This document shows positions 32,573-44,184 of a stretch of 64,000 nucleotides of DNA, in pieces. The position numbers and the translations under genes were made by a program. This DNA is from Semisulcospira habei. Its lineage: Eukaryota; Mollusca; Gastropoda; Semisulcospiridae. The stretch's first letter is position 1. The number at the start of each line of letters is the position of its first letter. The notes below the pieces were generated by a model that saw nothing but the letters and a program-made list of their open reading frames with translations, was not told the DNA's origin and made no database searches. The DNA lies in assembly GCA_036245525.1 (NCBI GenBank), contig BTPG01000003.1, positions 187,876,033-187,940,032 on the forward strand. Reading direction: 5' to 3'.

Positions 32573-33177
32573 CACTGCTCAGATAAACTGCGCTGTTGTT
32601 TGTGGGGGGTATTGATTTTTTTCACTGCCATTACGATTCAGCGTAGAAAAAAGCTAATCATACCGCATTAATACGTACGGCGATTTATGCATTTTTCCCC
32701 GAACAAGGAATCGCACTTTACTGTGTCACCGAAGCTGTGTATATTTTCAGTCGCAGGCGGATCTCCTAAATACCTGCTCCGTTTGAGGTGCTAGGACGTA
32801 AATTTTATCCTGTTCTGAACCCGTCTGCGAAGGTGGTCTGTTCTCACAATTCCCAGCACTCTCTAAACAGTCTGTACATTTGCATTATTTTACTTATAAT
32901 AAAGTTCGTATATATAACAACAGGAAAACTTCGGTCCCTTGGCGATTTTTGTCTCATATCCGAAGTTTATTGTACATAGACAGACTAGCTTATGTCATTA
33001 TCGTAGCATAAATTCAGTATATCCTGTCGTTTCTGAATAATGAACATGGTGGGAATGAAGGGGTGGAAAATGTTGCGTTTTTCTCTCTCAAGACAGCGGC
33101 ATCAAAATCCAATGGAATTACTGACATCGACTTTGTTAGCCCTGAAGCGGCCGTTTTGGCCACCTGGCTCAATATTT
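32573..33177. other. Non-coding, nothing recognised
   Basis: Unique-looking AT-rich sequence. The 60-70 codon ORFs in it lack any recognisable feature. Confidence 0.4.
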
Positions 33178-33358
33178 TTAACCCCTTCACTGGCGAGAAA
33201 ACGTCGCCCAGCTGCGGGGGCTCATGAGGATCTATACCTCTTGCTGAGACCAATTTGAATGCACGTCCCTTGGACGGTTGCGGGTTGTGGTCGCTAAATG
33301 AGCACAGATTACAGACAAACAAAATAAGCGTCCGGCAATGGCAGGGAAAGGGTTACTC
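33178..33358. mobile_element. TA MITE lacking its left hairpin arm
   Basis: TTAACCCCTTCACTGGCGAG at the left jumps into the loop side GCTGCGGGGGCTCATGAGG (33211-33229). The right end GGCAATGGCAGGGAAAGGGTTA is present. Only half the stem survives. Poly-C/A follows at 33413-33450. Confidence 0.8.
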
Positions 33359-33590
33359 CCTGCGGCATTCCTATTGATTGAGTTAGGTAATGAAAGGCAA
33401 ATTAATGACACGCCCCCCCTCCCCCCCCCCCCCAAAAAAAAAAAAAAAAAGTACATTTCCCCTGATGTGTTGAATCAGCATCTTCTTATGGCGTGCTGTG
33501 TGACACGCATTATCCCGTTCAGCGCCAGCTGACGCAGACCGGCTGGTGTTTCTGGATCAGGATCAGGATCAGGAATTTATTTAACTCATT

Positions 33591-33794
33591 CTACCCCAGA
33601 CACACCACAGGAAAATAAGGATCGACCATGACAGTTCAAGGGTGATGCCAGAATAGCTTGGCGCCTATGGACGCCAAGCTATTCTGGCATCACCCTTGAA
33701 CTATCATTGCCGAGCTGTGTCCTGCATTGCAATGCAGTCTTCAGAGGACAGGGGCAAAATTTAAGGATTTCGGTATTGGGGTAGAATGAGTTAA
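33591..33794. mobile_element. TB2 hairpin MITE
   Basis: TTAACTCATTCTACCCCAGA at the left and GGGGTAGAATGAGTTAA at the right, inserted in the 3' UTR of the LINE. Hairpin B with outer arms spans 33622-33720. Confidence 0.92.
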
Positions 33795-34029
33795 CGTCTT
33801 TTCACACATTGGTGATATTAGACAACAAAAAAACAAAAACAAAAACAAAATCAACCAAACACACGACTTGTGAATATCAAAGAAGTAGCAATAATTAACA
33901 TCCAACCACACACACAAATTACATATTATAATAGTTTACCCACCAGACTATGAATTATTATATTAACTATTGGAATGGCAATATTTATATGTAAGATGTC
34001 ATACAAATTTTCTGCTAAGTGACCAACTG

Positions 34030-34372
34030 TTAGGTTATTTTTTTTTTCAACAGATTCATTGTAATAGGACACTCACAGATTATATGTTTAACAGAGATGG
34101 GGCTTAAGCACTCGCATTTGATGTCTTTTGCGAATTTTGTTTTCCAAGAATTTAGTCTTAACCTGTATATCAATGAAGCTGTTTTTCTTGAACAAGGTGG
34201 AACATGATAAGTATATTTCATATCATCTTTGTGAAAAAAGCTGTTTAGCACAAAGTACATTTCATGTAGAGATAATTGCATATTATTACAAACTGCTAAG
34301 TTTTCTCTATTTATAGCTCCCTTTTTTGCTTGTTTGTCACAAATTTCATTCCAATAAATTCCGCAGTGTGAG
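34030..34372 (-). pseudogene. C-terminal RNase H fragment of a LINE ORF
   Basis: The frame begins mid-protein at PSHCGIYWNEICDKQAKKGA, the last RNase H block (normally H-G-NE-AD-AKKGA), and continues with SLIYRLRLNSWKTKF, CECLSPISVKHIICECP and the stop. RNase H would remove RNA from the cDNA hybrid. W in place of the usual G before NE and CD in place of AD suggest decay. Everything N-terminal is missing. The apparent 136-codon ORF extends past the LINE into MITE sequence, so its first 20 or so codons are spurious. Confidence 0.85.
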
Positions 34373-34643
34373 GGTGTTTCTGCAATCTTCGTTAATTCCA
34401 CACCAAAACAAAAAACAAAGTGGTGGTCAGCAAGCAGCATAGATCCTCACATGCCCCCGCAGTTGCGGGGGCTCATGAGGATCTACGCCTCTTGCAGTTG
34501 TGCGATGTTCAAATTTCCTGGGCAATGAACAGGATAACCCGTTCAGCCCTGACGCACTACAGCAGGAGATGGGTCGACCATGATAATTCAAGGGTAGTGT
34601 CAGATTAGCTTGGCGCCTGTCGGCGCCAAGCTAATCTGGCACT

Positions 34644-36267
34644 AATAATAATAATAATTAATAATAATTACGGTATTTATAATGCGCTTATCTTATAATA
34701 ATTATAACTCTAAGCGCGCACTCACAACTCGCACACGCATGCGCACTCTTTAGACAATGACTCACGTAACACAAATAGTGAAGATACATTAGGACGGTCA
34801 GCTTGGGCTGGGGAGTGTGGTGATATAGTGCTAGAACTGTTGAAAGATATGAGTTTTGAGGGCAGACTGGAAGGAGGAGAGCGAGTGTTTCTGACGGAGA
34901 GAGAGTGGGAGAGTGTTCCAGGTGGTTGGACCGTATACTGAGAAAGAGCGGGGGCCGAAAGTGCTGAGTTTGGTGCGGGGGATGAGGAGGCGGAGAGGGT
35001 CAGAGGCGGAGCGGAGGGAGCGGGAAGGAGTGTAGGGGTGAAGTAAGTTGGAGAGATACGCAGGAGCGTAGTTGTTCAGGGATTTGTAGCAGAGAGACAG
35101 AATCTTGTATTGGATGCGTTGGGGGATGGGGAGCCAGTGAAGGACCTTGAGCAGGGGAGTGATGTGGTCGGATTTTTTCTTTCTGAGGGCGAGGCGGGCA
35201 GCATTGTTCTGGACGCGCTGGAGAGTGAGAGTGGTGGAGTGAGGAAGGCCAGAAAGGAGAGAGTTGCAGTAGTCGATGCGAGATAAGATGAGAGAGACAG
35301 CGAGTTTGGTGGCAGCTTCGGTAGTGAGGTATTTTCTGATCTGACTGATGCGGCGGAGGTGGAAATAACATGCCTGGGCCGTGGCGGAGACGAAGCTGGT
35401 CATGGAAAGAGAAGAATCGAGGATAACGCCAAGGTTCTTGACCGAGTCAGAGAGGGAGATGAGGGTGCTGTCGAGTTGAAGGTGGAGAGAGGGAGAGAGC
35501 TGGGAAAGTTTCTGGCGAGTGCCTACCAGCATGGCTTCCGTTTTGTCGTCGTTCAGTTTGAGCTTGTTTGCTGTCATCCAGTTTTTCACGTCCTCATAGC
35601 AGTCAGCCGTGCGAGTCAGTAGTGTCTGAGTGTTGTCGAGTTTGTCTTTGTCTAGTAGTTGTGAGTCGTCAGCGTAGAGGTGGTGGTGTATGTGGTGAGA
35701 CTGGATGATGTTGGACAGTGGGGAGATGTAGAGTGTAAAAAGGACCGGGCCCAGGACGGACCCCTGAGGAACGCCGCAGGAGAGCCTGACTGGGTTGGAG
35801 GAGACGCCGTCGATGGTGACGGACTGCTGTCTGTCGGAGAGGTAGGAGAGAAACCAGGAGTGAGCAGAGTCAGTGATGCCAAAGGAGTGGTGGAGGCGGT
35901 GGAGGAGGATAGAGTGGTCTATGGTGTCGAAGGCGGCAGAGATCGAGTAGCGTAAGAAGGGAGATGTTGCCCGAGTCAGTGGAGAGAAGCAGGTCGTTTA
36001 GGATATGTAGAAGGGCAGTTTCAGTGCTGTGATGTTTGCGATAGGCAGACTGGAAGGGACTGAGGAGGTTGTTGTCGGCGAGGTGGAGGTTGAGTTGGTT
36101 GAGGACGACCTTCTCAAAAAGCTTGGACAGGAAAGAGAGATTGGAGACTGGGCGGTAGTTCTTGAGTTCGTTTGGGTCGAGGTTGTGTTTTTTGAGGAGA
36201 GGACGGAAGATGGCGGACTTGAAGATATCGGGGACGGAGCCATTTTCTAGAGATGTGTTGATGATGT
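34644..36267 (-). mobile_element. CR1/L2-like LINE, 5'-truncated copy 2
   Basis: The longest copy here, about 1.6 kb, with the 3' ATT-type tail at 34644-34675 and the GCGCTTA stem-loop near 34680-34715. I see no target duplication. It lies in the right arm of hairpin B of the host MITE. Confidence 0.88.
34831..36267 (-). pseudogene. CR1/L2-like reverse transcriptase, frameshifted
   Basis: Starts mid-protein. [36 protein letters not shown] and [19 protein letters not shown] are RT palm and finger motifs. Motif A should read [12 protein letters not shown], but two bases are missing near 35938-35943, which breaks the frame. Downstream, GVPQGSVLGPVLF and YADD (codons 35665-35676) are intact, and the same tail follows as in copy 1. 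Open to the stop from about 35938. The 76-codon ORF at 35652-35882 is a wrong-frame shadow. Confidence 0.9.
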
Positions 36268-36412
36268 CCTTGAACTATCATGATCGATCCATCTCCTGCA
36301 ACTGGTGCATAGTCATTAGATGACACCTCCAAAAGTCGGGAATTACGCCCGTCGGGCTGAATGAGTTAAAATGAGTCATTTGTATTAAACTTTAAAAAAA
36401 AATTAAAAAGAA

Positions 36413-36716
36413 AAAAGAGCAAATCTGGCTGATTCTATCTCAGCGTCTTACTAAGTGCTTACTACAATTCTCATATTAGATGGGCGTTTAAAGAGCAAAT
36501 CTGGCTGATTCTATCTCAGCGTCTTACTAAGTGCTTACTACAATTCTCATATTAGATGGGCGTTTAAAGAGCAAATCTGGCTGATTCTATCTCAGCGTCT
36601 TACTAAGTGCTTACTACAATTCTCATATTAGATGGGCGTTTAAAGAGCAAATCTGGCTGATTCTATCTCAGCGTCTTACTAAGTGCTTACTACAATTCTC
36701 ATATTAGATCGGCGTT
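36413..36716. repeat. 76-bp tandem repeat, four copies
   Basis: GAGCAAATCTGGCTGATTCT recurs at 36417, 36493, 36569 and 36645. The units are identical until the end of the last one. The unit is a diverged version of the block GAACGCTGGCTGTTTCTATC to TTCTCAAATTAAATC of the adjacent satellite. Confidence 0.95.
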
Positions 36717-39700
36717 TCAACCTCAGAACTTAACCACGTCACTGCCGATATTGTGCCTCTGAAAGCCGTGTTACCACACAGACGATCGCCTCCGGAGCAG
36801 AGGTGTGGAGAAAGGCAGCGGGCTTTGGACAGAGTTGTGGAGAACGACAATTGAACACTGATCAGTTCAGGCGCACTGCATTTGATTTACCAGGACCTTT
36901 TAAAGGACGTGCTATCTGAACAAGCCCTACGTTTTGACTGGACATTTTATGATGTGTTTAGTCAGCATGTTCTTCAGTATAGCGTGCTGCGTCACACCAA
37001 TTGAAGTGAGTCACTTGCGCTAAATACACGGAAAAGAGTGAAAGCTGGCTGTTTCTATCTCAGTGTCTTACTAACTCCTTACTAGTATTCTCAAATTAAA
37101 TCATTTCAACGTCAGACCTCAACCACTTCATTGCCAATGGCTGCAGATCGTGTTTCTGAAATTTTCGTTGATTTCACTCCATACAACCCACCCTGTCCTA
37201 GGAACGTTGATACAAAGTGGTGTCAGCAAGAGGCGTAGATCCTCATAAGCCCCCGCAACTGCGGGAGCTCATGAAGATCTATGTCTCTTGAATTTGGAAT
37301 AATAATACTATTAGTATTATTATGGAATGTATTATTATTATATTATTATACTAATAGTATTATTATGGAATGTGTTCACTTTTTTTGCAGGAGGTGGATT
37401 GACCATGATAATTCAAGGGTAGTGCCAAATTAGCTTGGCGCCTGAAGGCGCCAAGCTAATTTGGCACTACCCTTGAATTATCATGGTCAATCACAGGGGG
37501 TCAATCAGGATTATGAATGGCGTTCGCCTACTGCAGAACCTGTTGTAGTTGTTTGGTTAGTTCGGGGTTTAACGTTTTATGGTGTGTTTAGTCAGCATGT
37601 TCTTATAGAGTGCTGCTGCACACACCAATTAAAGTGAGTCACTTGCACTACAGAGTGAACGCTGTCTGTTCCTATCTCAGTGTCTTACTAAGTCCTTACT
37701 AGTATTGTCAAATTAAATCATTTCAACGTAGGCGTAGATCCTAATGAGCCCCAGCAACTGCGGGAGCTCATGAAGATCTAGGTTTATTGAATTTGGAATG
37801 TGTTCACTTTTTTTTTGGCAGAAGGTGGATTGACCATGATAATTCAAAGGGTAGTGCCAGATTAGTGCCTGAAGGCGCCAAGCTAATTTGGCACTACCCT
37901 TGAATTATCATGGTCAATCACCGGGGGCAATCAGGATTATGAATGGCGTTAACCTACTGCGGAACTTGTTGTAGTTGTTTGGTTAGTTCGGGGTTTAACG
38001 TCCGTGGCACCGGAGTGATAATGGACGGCCCTAGGAGGCCTGCTATGGGGAACAGAGCCAGCTATTGCCTGTGGAGTACGACCTGAACACTGATCAATTC
38101 AGGCGCACTGCAACTGCGCCACTTTGATTTACCAAGACCTTTTAACGGACATGCTATCTGAACGAGCCCGTCTTTTTGCCTGGATGTGTTTAGTCAGCAT
38201 GTTCTTATAGCGTGCTGCGTCACACCAATTAAAATGAGTCACTTGCACTAAATACACGGAAAAGAGTGAACGCTGGCTGTTTCTATCTCAGTGTCTTACT
38301 AAGTCCTTACTAGTATTCTCAAATTAAATCATTTCAAACTCAGACCTCAACCACTTTATTGGCAATGGCTGCAGATCGTGTAGTGAAATTTTCGTTGACT
38401 TCACTCCAGACAACCCACAGTGTCCCAGGGACGTGGATACAAAGTGGTGTCAGCAAGAGGCGTAGATCCTCATGAGCCCCCGCAACTGCGGGAGCTCATG
38501 AAGATCTATGTCTCTTGAATTTGGAATGTGTTCACTTTTTTTTTTTTTGCAGGAGGTGGATTGACCAGGATAATTTAAGGGTAGTGCCAGATTAGCTTGG
38601 TGCCTGAAGGCGCCAAGCTAATTTGCCACTACCCTTGAATTATCATGGTCAATCACAGGGGTTAATCAGGATTATGAATGGCGTTAACCTACTGCAGAAC
38701 CTGTTGTAGTTGTTTGGTTAGTTCGGGGTTTAACGTCCAAAACATGGGAGTGATAATGGACGGCACTAAGATGCCTGTATTGCGGAACAGGGCTAGCTAT
38801 TGCCTATGGAGTACGACCTGAACACTGATCAAAGCAGGCGCACTACAACCAGGACATTTTAAGACGTGTTTAGTCAGCATGTTCTTATAGAGTGCTGCGT
38901 CACACCAATTAAAGTGAGTCACTTGCACTAAATACACTGAAAAGAGTGAACGCTGGCTGTTTCTATCTCAGTGTCTTACTAACTCCTTACTAGTATTCTC
39001 AAATTAAATCATTTCAACGTCAGACCTCAACCACTTCATTGCCAATGGCTGCAGATCGTGTTTCTGAAATTTTCGTTGATTTCACTCCATACAACCCACC
39101 CTGTCCTAGGAACGTTGATACAAAGTGGTGTCAGCAAGAGGCGTAGATCCTCATAAGCCCCCGCAACTGCGGGAGCTCATGAGGATATATGTCTCTTGAA
39201 TTTGGAATGTGTTCACTTTTTTTGGCAGGAGGTGGATTGACCATGATAATTCAAGGGTAGTGCCAGATTAGCTTGGCGCCTTCAGGCGCCAAGCTAATTT
39301 GGCACTACCCTTAAATTATCATGGTCAATCACAGGGGTCAATCAGGATTATGAATGGCGTTCGCCTACTGCAGAACCTGTTGTAGTTGTTTGGTTAGTTC
39401 GGGGTTTAACGTCCCAAAAATGGGAGTGATAATGGACGGCACTAAGATGCCTGTATTGCGGAACAGGGCTAGCTATTGCCTATGGAGTACGACCTGAACA
39501 CTGATCATTGCAGGCGCACTACAATTGCGCCACTTTGATTTACCAGGACATTTTAACGGACATGCTATCTGAACGAGCCCGTCTTTTTGACTGGACATTT
39601 TATGGTGTGTTTAGTCAGCATGTTCTTATAGAGTGCTGCTGCACACACCAATTAAAGTGAGTCACTTGCACTACAGAGTGAACGCTGTCTGTTCCTATCT

Positions 39701-42700
39701 CAGTGTCTTAATAAGTCCTTACTAGTATTGTCAAATTAAATCATTTCAACGTAGGCGTAGATCCTCATGAGCCCCCGCAACTGCGGGAGCTCATGAAGAT
39801 CTAGGTTTCTTGAATTTGGAATGTGTTCACCTTTTTTTGGCAGGAGGTGGATTGACCATGATAATTCAAGGGTAGTGCCAGATTAGTGCCTGAAGGCGCC
39901 AAGCTAATTTGGCACTACCCTTGAATTATCATGGTCAATCACCGGGGGCAATCAGGATTATGAATGTCGTTAACCTACTGCGGAACTTGTTGTAGTTGTT
40001 TGGTTAGTTCGGGGTTTAACGTCCGTGGCACCGGAGTGATAATGGACGGCCCTAGGAGGCCTGCTATGGGGAATAGGGCCAGCTATTGCCTGTGGAGTAC
40101 GACCTGAACACTGATCAATTCAGGCGCACTGCAACTGCGCCACTTTGATTTACCAAGACCTTTTAACGGACATGCTATCTGAACGAGCCCGTCTTTTTGC
40201 CTGGATGTGTTTAGTCAGCATGTTCTTATAGCGTGCTGCGTCACAACAATTAAAGTGAGTCACTTGCACTAAATACACGGAAAAGAGTGAACGCTGGCTG
40301 TTTCTATCTCAGTGTCTTACTAAGTCCTTACTAGTATTCTCAAATTAAATCATTTCAAACTCAGACCTCAACCACTTTATTGGCAATGGCTGCAGATCGT
40401 GTAGTGAAATTTTCGTTGACTTCACTCCAGACAACCCACAGTGTCCCAGGGACGTGGATACAAAGTGGTGTCAGCAAGAGGCGTAGATCCTCATGAGCCC
40501 CCGCAACTGCGGGAGCTCATGAAGATCTATGTCTCTTGAATTTGGAATGTGTTCACTTTTTTTGCAGGAGGTGGATTGACCATGATAATTCAATGGTAGT
40601 GCCAGATTAGCTTGGCGCCTTCAGGCGCCAAGCTAATTTGGCACTACCCTTGAATTATCATGGTCAATCACAGGGGTCAATCAGGATTATGAATGGCGTT
40701 CGCCTACTGCAGAACCTGTTGTAGTTGTTTGGTTAGTTCGGGGTTTAACGTCCCAAAAATGGGAGTGATAATGGACGGCACTAAGAGGCCTGTATTGCGG
40801 AACAGGGCTAGCTATTGCCTATGGAGTACGACCTGAACACTGATCAATGCAGGCTCACTACAATTGCGCCACTTTGATTTACCAGGACATTTTAACGGAC
40901 ATGCTATCTGAACGAGCCCGTCTTTTTGACTGGACATTTTATGGTGTGTTTAGTCAGCATGTTCTTATAGAGTCACGAGTCACACCAATTAAAGTGAGTC
41001 ACTTGCACTACAGAGTGAACGCTGTCTGTTCCTATCTCAGTGTCTTAATAAGTCCTTACTAGTATTGTCAAATTAAATCATTTCAACGTAGGCGTAGATC
41101 TTCATGAGCCCCAGCAACTGCGGGAGCTCATGAAGATCTAGGTTTATTGAATTTGGAATGTGTTCACTTTTTTTTGCCGGAGGTGGATTGACCATGATAA
41201 TGCAAGGGTAGTGCCAGATTAATGCCTGAAGGCGCCAAGCTAATTTGGCACTACCCTTGAATTATCATGGTCAATCACAGTGGGCAATCGGGATTATGAA
41301 TGGCGTTAATCTACTGCGGAACTTGTTGTAGTTGTTTGGTTAGCCGGTTCGGGGTTTAACGTCCGCGGCACCGGAGTGATAATGGACGGCCCTAGGAGGC
41401 CTGCTATTGGGAACAGGGCCAGCTATTGCCTGTAGAGTACGACCTGAACACTGATCAATTCAGGCGCACTGCAACTGCGCCACTTTGATTTACCAAGACC
41501 TTTTAACGGACATGCTATCTGAACGAGCCCGTCTTTTTGCCTGGACATTCCATGATGTGTTTAGTCAGCATTTTCCTATAGCGTGTGCTGCGTCACACCA
41601 ATTAAAATGAGTCACTTGCACTAAATACACGGAAACGAGTGAACGCTGTCTGTTCCTATCTCAGTGTCTTACTAAGTCCTTACTAGTATTCTCAAATTAA
41701 ATCATTTCAAACTCAGACCTCAACCACTTTATTGGCAATGGCTGCAGATCGTGTAGTGAAATTTTCGTTGACTTCACTCCAGACAACCCACAGTGTCCCA
41801 GGGACGTGGATACAAAGTGGTGTCAGCAAGAGGCGTAGATCCTCATGAGCCCCCGCAACTGCGGGAGCTCATGAAGATCTATGTCTCTTGAATTTGGAAT
41901 GTGTTCACTTTTTTTTGCAGGAGGTGGATTGACCATGATAATTCAAGGGTAGTGCCAGATTAGCTTGGCGCCTGAAGGCGCCAAGCTAATTTGGCACTAC
42001 CCTTGAATTATCATGGTCAATCACAGGGTTCCTTACTAGTATTCTCAAATTAAATCATTTCAACGTTAAACCTCAACCACTTCATTGGCAATGGCTGCAG
42101 ATCGTGTAGTGAAATTTTCGTTGATTTCACTCCATACAACCCACCCTGTCCTAGGAACGTTGATACAAAGTGGTGTCAGCAAGAGGCGTAGATCCTCATG
42201 AGCCCCCGCAACTTCGGGAGCTCATGAAGATCTATGTCTCTTGAATTTGGAATGTGTTCACTTTTTTTTGCAGGAGGTGGATTGACCATGATAATTCAAG
42301 GGTAGTGCCAGATTAGCTTGGCGCCTGAAGGCGCCAAGCTAATTTGGCACTACCTTTAAATTATCATGGTCAATCACAGGGGTCAATCAGGATTATGAAT
42401 GGCGTTCGCCTACTGCAGAACCTGTTGTAGTTGTTTGGTTAGTTCGGGGTTTAACGTCCCAAAAATGGGAGTGATAATGGACGGCACTAAGATGCCTGTA
42501 TTGCGGAACAGGGCTAGCTATTGCCTATGGAGTACGACCTGAACACTGATCATTGCAGGCGCACTACAATTGCGCCACTTTGATTTACCAGGACATTTTA
42601 ACGGACATGCTATCTGAACGAGCCCGTCTTTTTGACTGGACATTTTATGATGTGTTTAGTCAGCATGTTCTTATAGAGTGCTGCGTCACACCAATTAAAG

Positions 42701-43553
42701 CGAGTCACTTGCACTACAGAGTGAACGCTGTCTGTTCCTATCTCAGTGTCTTACTAAGTCCTTACTAGTATTCTCAAATTAAATCATTTCAACGTAGGCA
42801 TAGATCCTCATGAGCCCCCGCAACTGCGGGAGCTCATGAAGATCTAGGTTTCTTGAATTCGGAATGTGTTCACTTTTTTTTTTTTTTTGGCAGGTGGATT
42901 GACCATGATAATTCAAGGGTAGTGCCAGTCAGCATTTTCCTATAGCGTGCTGCGTCACACCAATTAAAATGAGTCACTTGCACTAAATACACGGAAAAGA
43001 GTGAACGCTGGCTGTTTCTATCTCAGTGTCTTACTAAGTCCTTACTAGTATTTTCAAATTGAATCATTTCAAACTCAGACCTCAACCACTTCATTGTCAA
43101 TGGTTGCAGATCGTGTAGTGAAATTTTCGTTGACTTCACTCCAGACAACCCACCCTGTCCCAGGGACGTGGATACAAACTGGTGTCAGCAAGAGGCACAG
43201 ATCCTCATGAGCCCCAAGGCACTGCGAGGGCTCACGAGGATCTATGTCTTTTGCATTTATATCGTGTTCAATTAACTCATTCTACCCCAACACCGAAATC
43301 CCCAAATTTTGCCGTTGTTCTCTGAAGACTGCATTGCAGTGCAGGACAGAGGTCGACCATGATAGTTCAAGGGTGATGCCAGAATAGCTTGGCGCCCATA
43401 GGCGCCAAGCTATTCTGGCATCACCCTTGAACTATCATGGCCGATCCTTATCTTGCTGTGGTGTGTCTGGGGTAGAATGAGTTAAGGCGCACTGCAACTG
43501 TGCCACTTTGATTTACCATGACCTTTCAACTGACATGCTAGTGAACAATTCCC
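36717..43553. repeat. Composite satellite built from hairpin MITEs
   Basis: About ten monomers. The landmark CTGAACACTGATC recurs near 38091, 38826, 39502, 40112, 40841, 41452 and 42547, giving spacings of about 735, 676, 610, 729, 611 and 1095 bp. Each monomer has the block GTCTTACTAAGTCCTTACTA, hairpin A (for example 37226, 38453, 39134, 40474, 42179), hairpin B (for example 37405, 38565, 39240, 40580, 41935) and GTTAGTTCGGGGTTTAACGT. Short monomers lack about 120 bp before hairpin A. Long and short monomers tend to alternate, a higher-order repeat of about 1340 bp. The 71-codon ORFs at 40847 and 42553 are repeats of one monomer segment and are open in only some units. Confidence 0.92.
43274..43484. 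mobile_element. TB2 hairpin MITE inside the satellite
   Basis: TTAACTCATTCTACCCCAAC at the left and CTGGGGTAGAATGAGTTAA at the right. Satellite sequence lies on both sides, ending ATCGTGTTCAA and resuming GGCGCACTGC. Hairpin B with outer arms spans 43348-43455. Confidence 0.93.
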
Positions 43554-44177
43554 TATTTAATAATAAATAATAATTACGGTATTTATAATGCGCTTATCTT
43601 ATAATAATTATAACTCTAAGCGCGCACTCACAACTCGCACACGCATGCGCACGCTTTAGACAATGACTCACGTAACACAAATAGTGAAAATACATTACGA
43701 CGGTCAGCTTGGGGTGGGGAGTGTGGTGATAATAGTGCTAGAGCTGTTGAAAGAGGTGAGTTTTGAGGGCGGACTGGAAGGAGGAGAGCGAGTGTTTCTG
43801 ACGGAGAGAGAGTGGGAGAGTGTTCCAGGTAGATGGACCGTATACTGAGAAGGAGCGGGGGCCGAAAGTGCTGAGTTTGGTGCGGGGGATGAGGAGGCGG
43901 AGAGGGTCGGAGGCGGAGCGGGGGAAGCGGGGAGGAGTGTAGGGGTGAAGTAAGTTGGAGAGATAGGCAGGAGCGTAGTTGTTCAGGGATTTGTAGCAGA
44001 GATACAGAATCTTGTATTGAATGCGTTGGGGGATGGGGAGCCAGTGAAGGAGCTTGAGCAGGGGAGTGATGTGGTCGTTTTTTTTTCTTTCTGAGGACGA
44101 GGCGGGCAGCATTGTTCTGGACGCGCTGGAGAGTGAGAGTGGTGGAGTGAGGGGAGGAGTGTAGGGGTGAAGTAAGT
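43554..44177 (-). mobile_element. CR1/L2-like LINE, 5'-truncated copy 3
   Basis: The tail at 43554-43580, the 3' stem-loop and the coding end match the other copies. The last 28 bp at the 5' end (44150-44177) repeat 43931-43958 directly, so the 5' junction is rearranged. It truncates the last satellite monomer. Confidence 0.88.
43738..44149 (-). pseudogene. C-terminal fragment of CR1/L2-like reverse transcriptase
   Basis: It covers HSTTLTLQRVQNNAARL to the stop, with LLHWLPIPQRIQYKIL and STFGPRSFSVYGPSTWN. A lengthened T run near 44078-44088 (A run on the coding strand) shifts the frame between LVLRKKK and NDHITPLL. Upstream palm motifs are absent. Confidence 0.88.
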
Positions 44178-44184
44178 TCCTTGA

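Larger units (their letters stand above)
33555..34372 (-). mobile_element. 5'-truncated RNase-H-type LINE
   Basis: Flanked by GGTGTTTCTG at 33545-33554 and 34373-34382, a 10-bp target duplication. On its sense strand it ends with repeated TCCTGA units (33555-33580 on +). A TB2 MITE occupies its 3' UTR. RNase H at the end of the ORF suggests an I/Nimbus-like or related clade. Confidence 0.85.
33510..34537. mobile_element. TA hairpin MITE split by a LINE
   Basis: Left end TTATCCCGTTCAGCGCCAGC, like 5214. It resumes at 34383 with AATCTTCGTTAATTCCACAC and hairpin A at 34430-34495. The right boundary ATAA (34534-34537) is shared with a TB1 element. The intervening LINE is flanked by GGTGTTTCTG. 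Confidence 0.85.
34534..36369. mobile_element. TB1 hairpin MITE split by a LINE inside its hairpin
   Basis: ATAACCCGTTCAGCCCTGAC at the left, with the left arm, the loop and the start of the right arm to 34643. The LINE follows, then CCTTGAACTATCATGATCG from 36269 and GGGCTGAATGAGTTAA. Two or three stem bases are lost at the junction. Confidence 0.88.

Noticed and set aside
40847..42768. Two similar 71-codon ORFs in the satellite as a conserved small protein
   Set aside because: Other monomers break the frame with indels, and the similarity follows from monomer identity.
36413..43553. CRISPR array
   Set aside because: Regular spacing is due to a satellite with long units. Repeats are hundreds of bases, there are no short unique spacers or cas genes, and the genome is eukaryotic.
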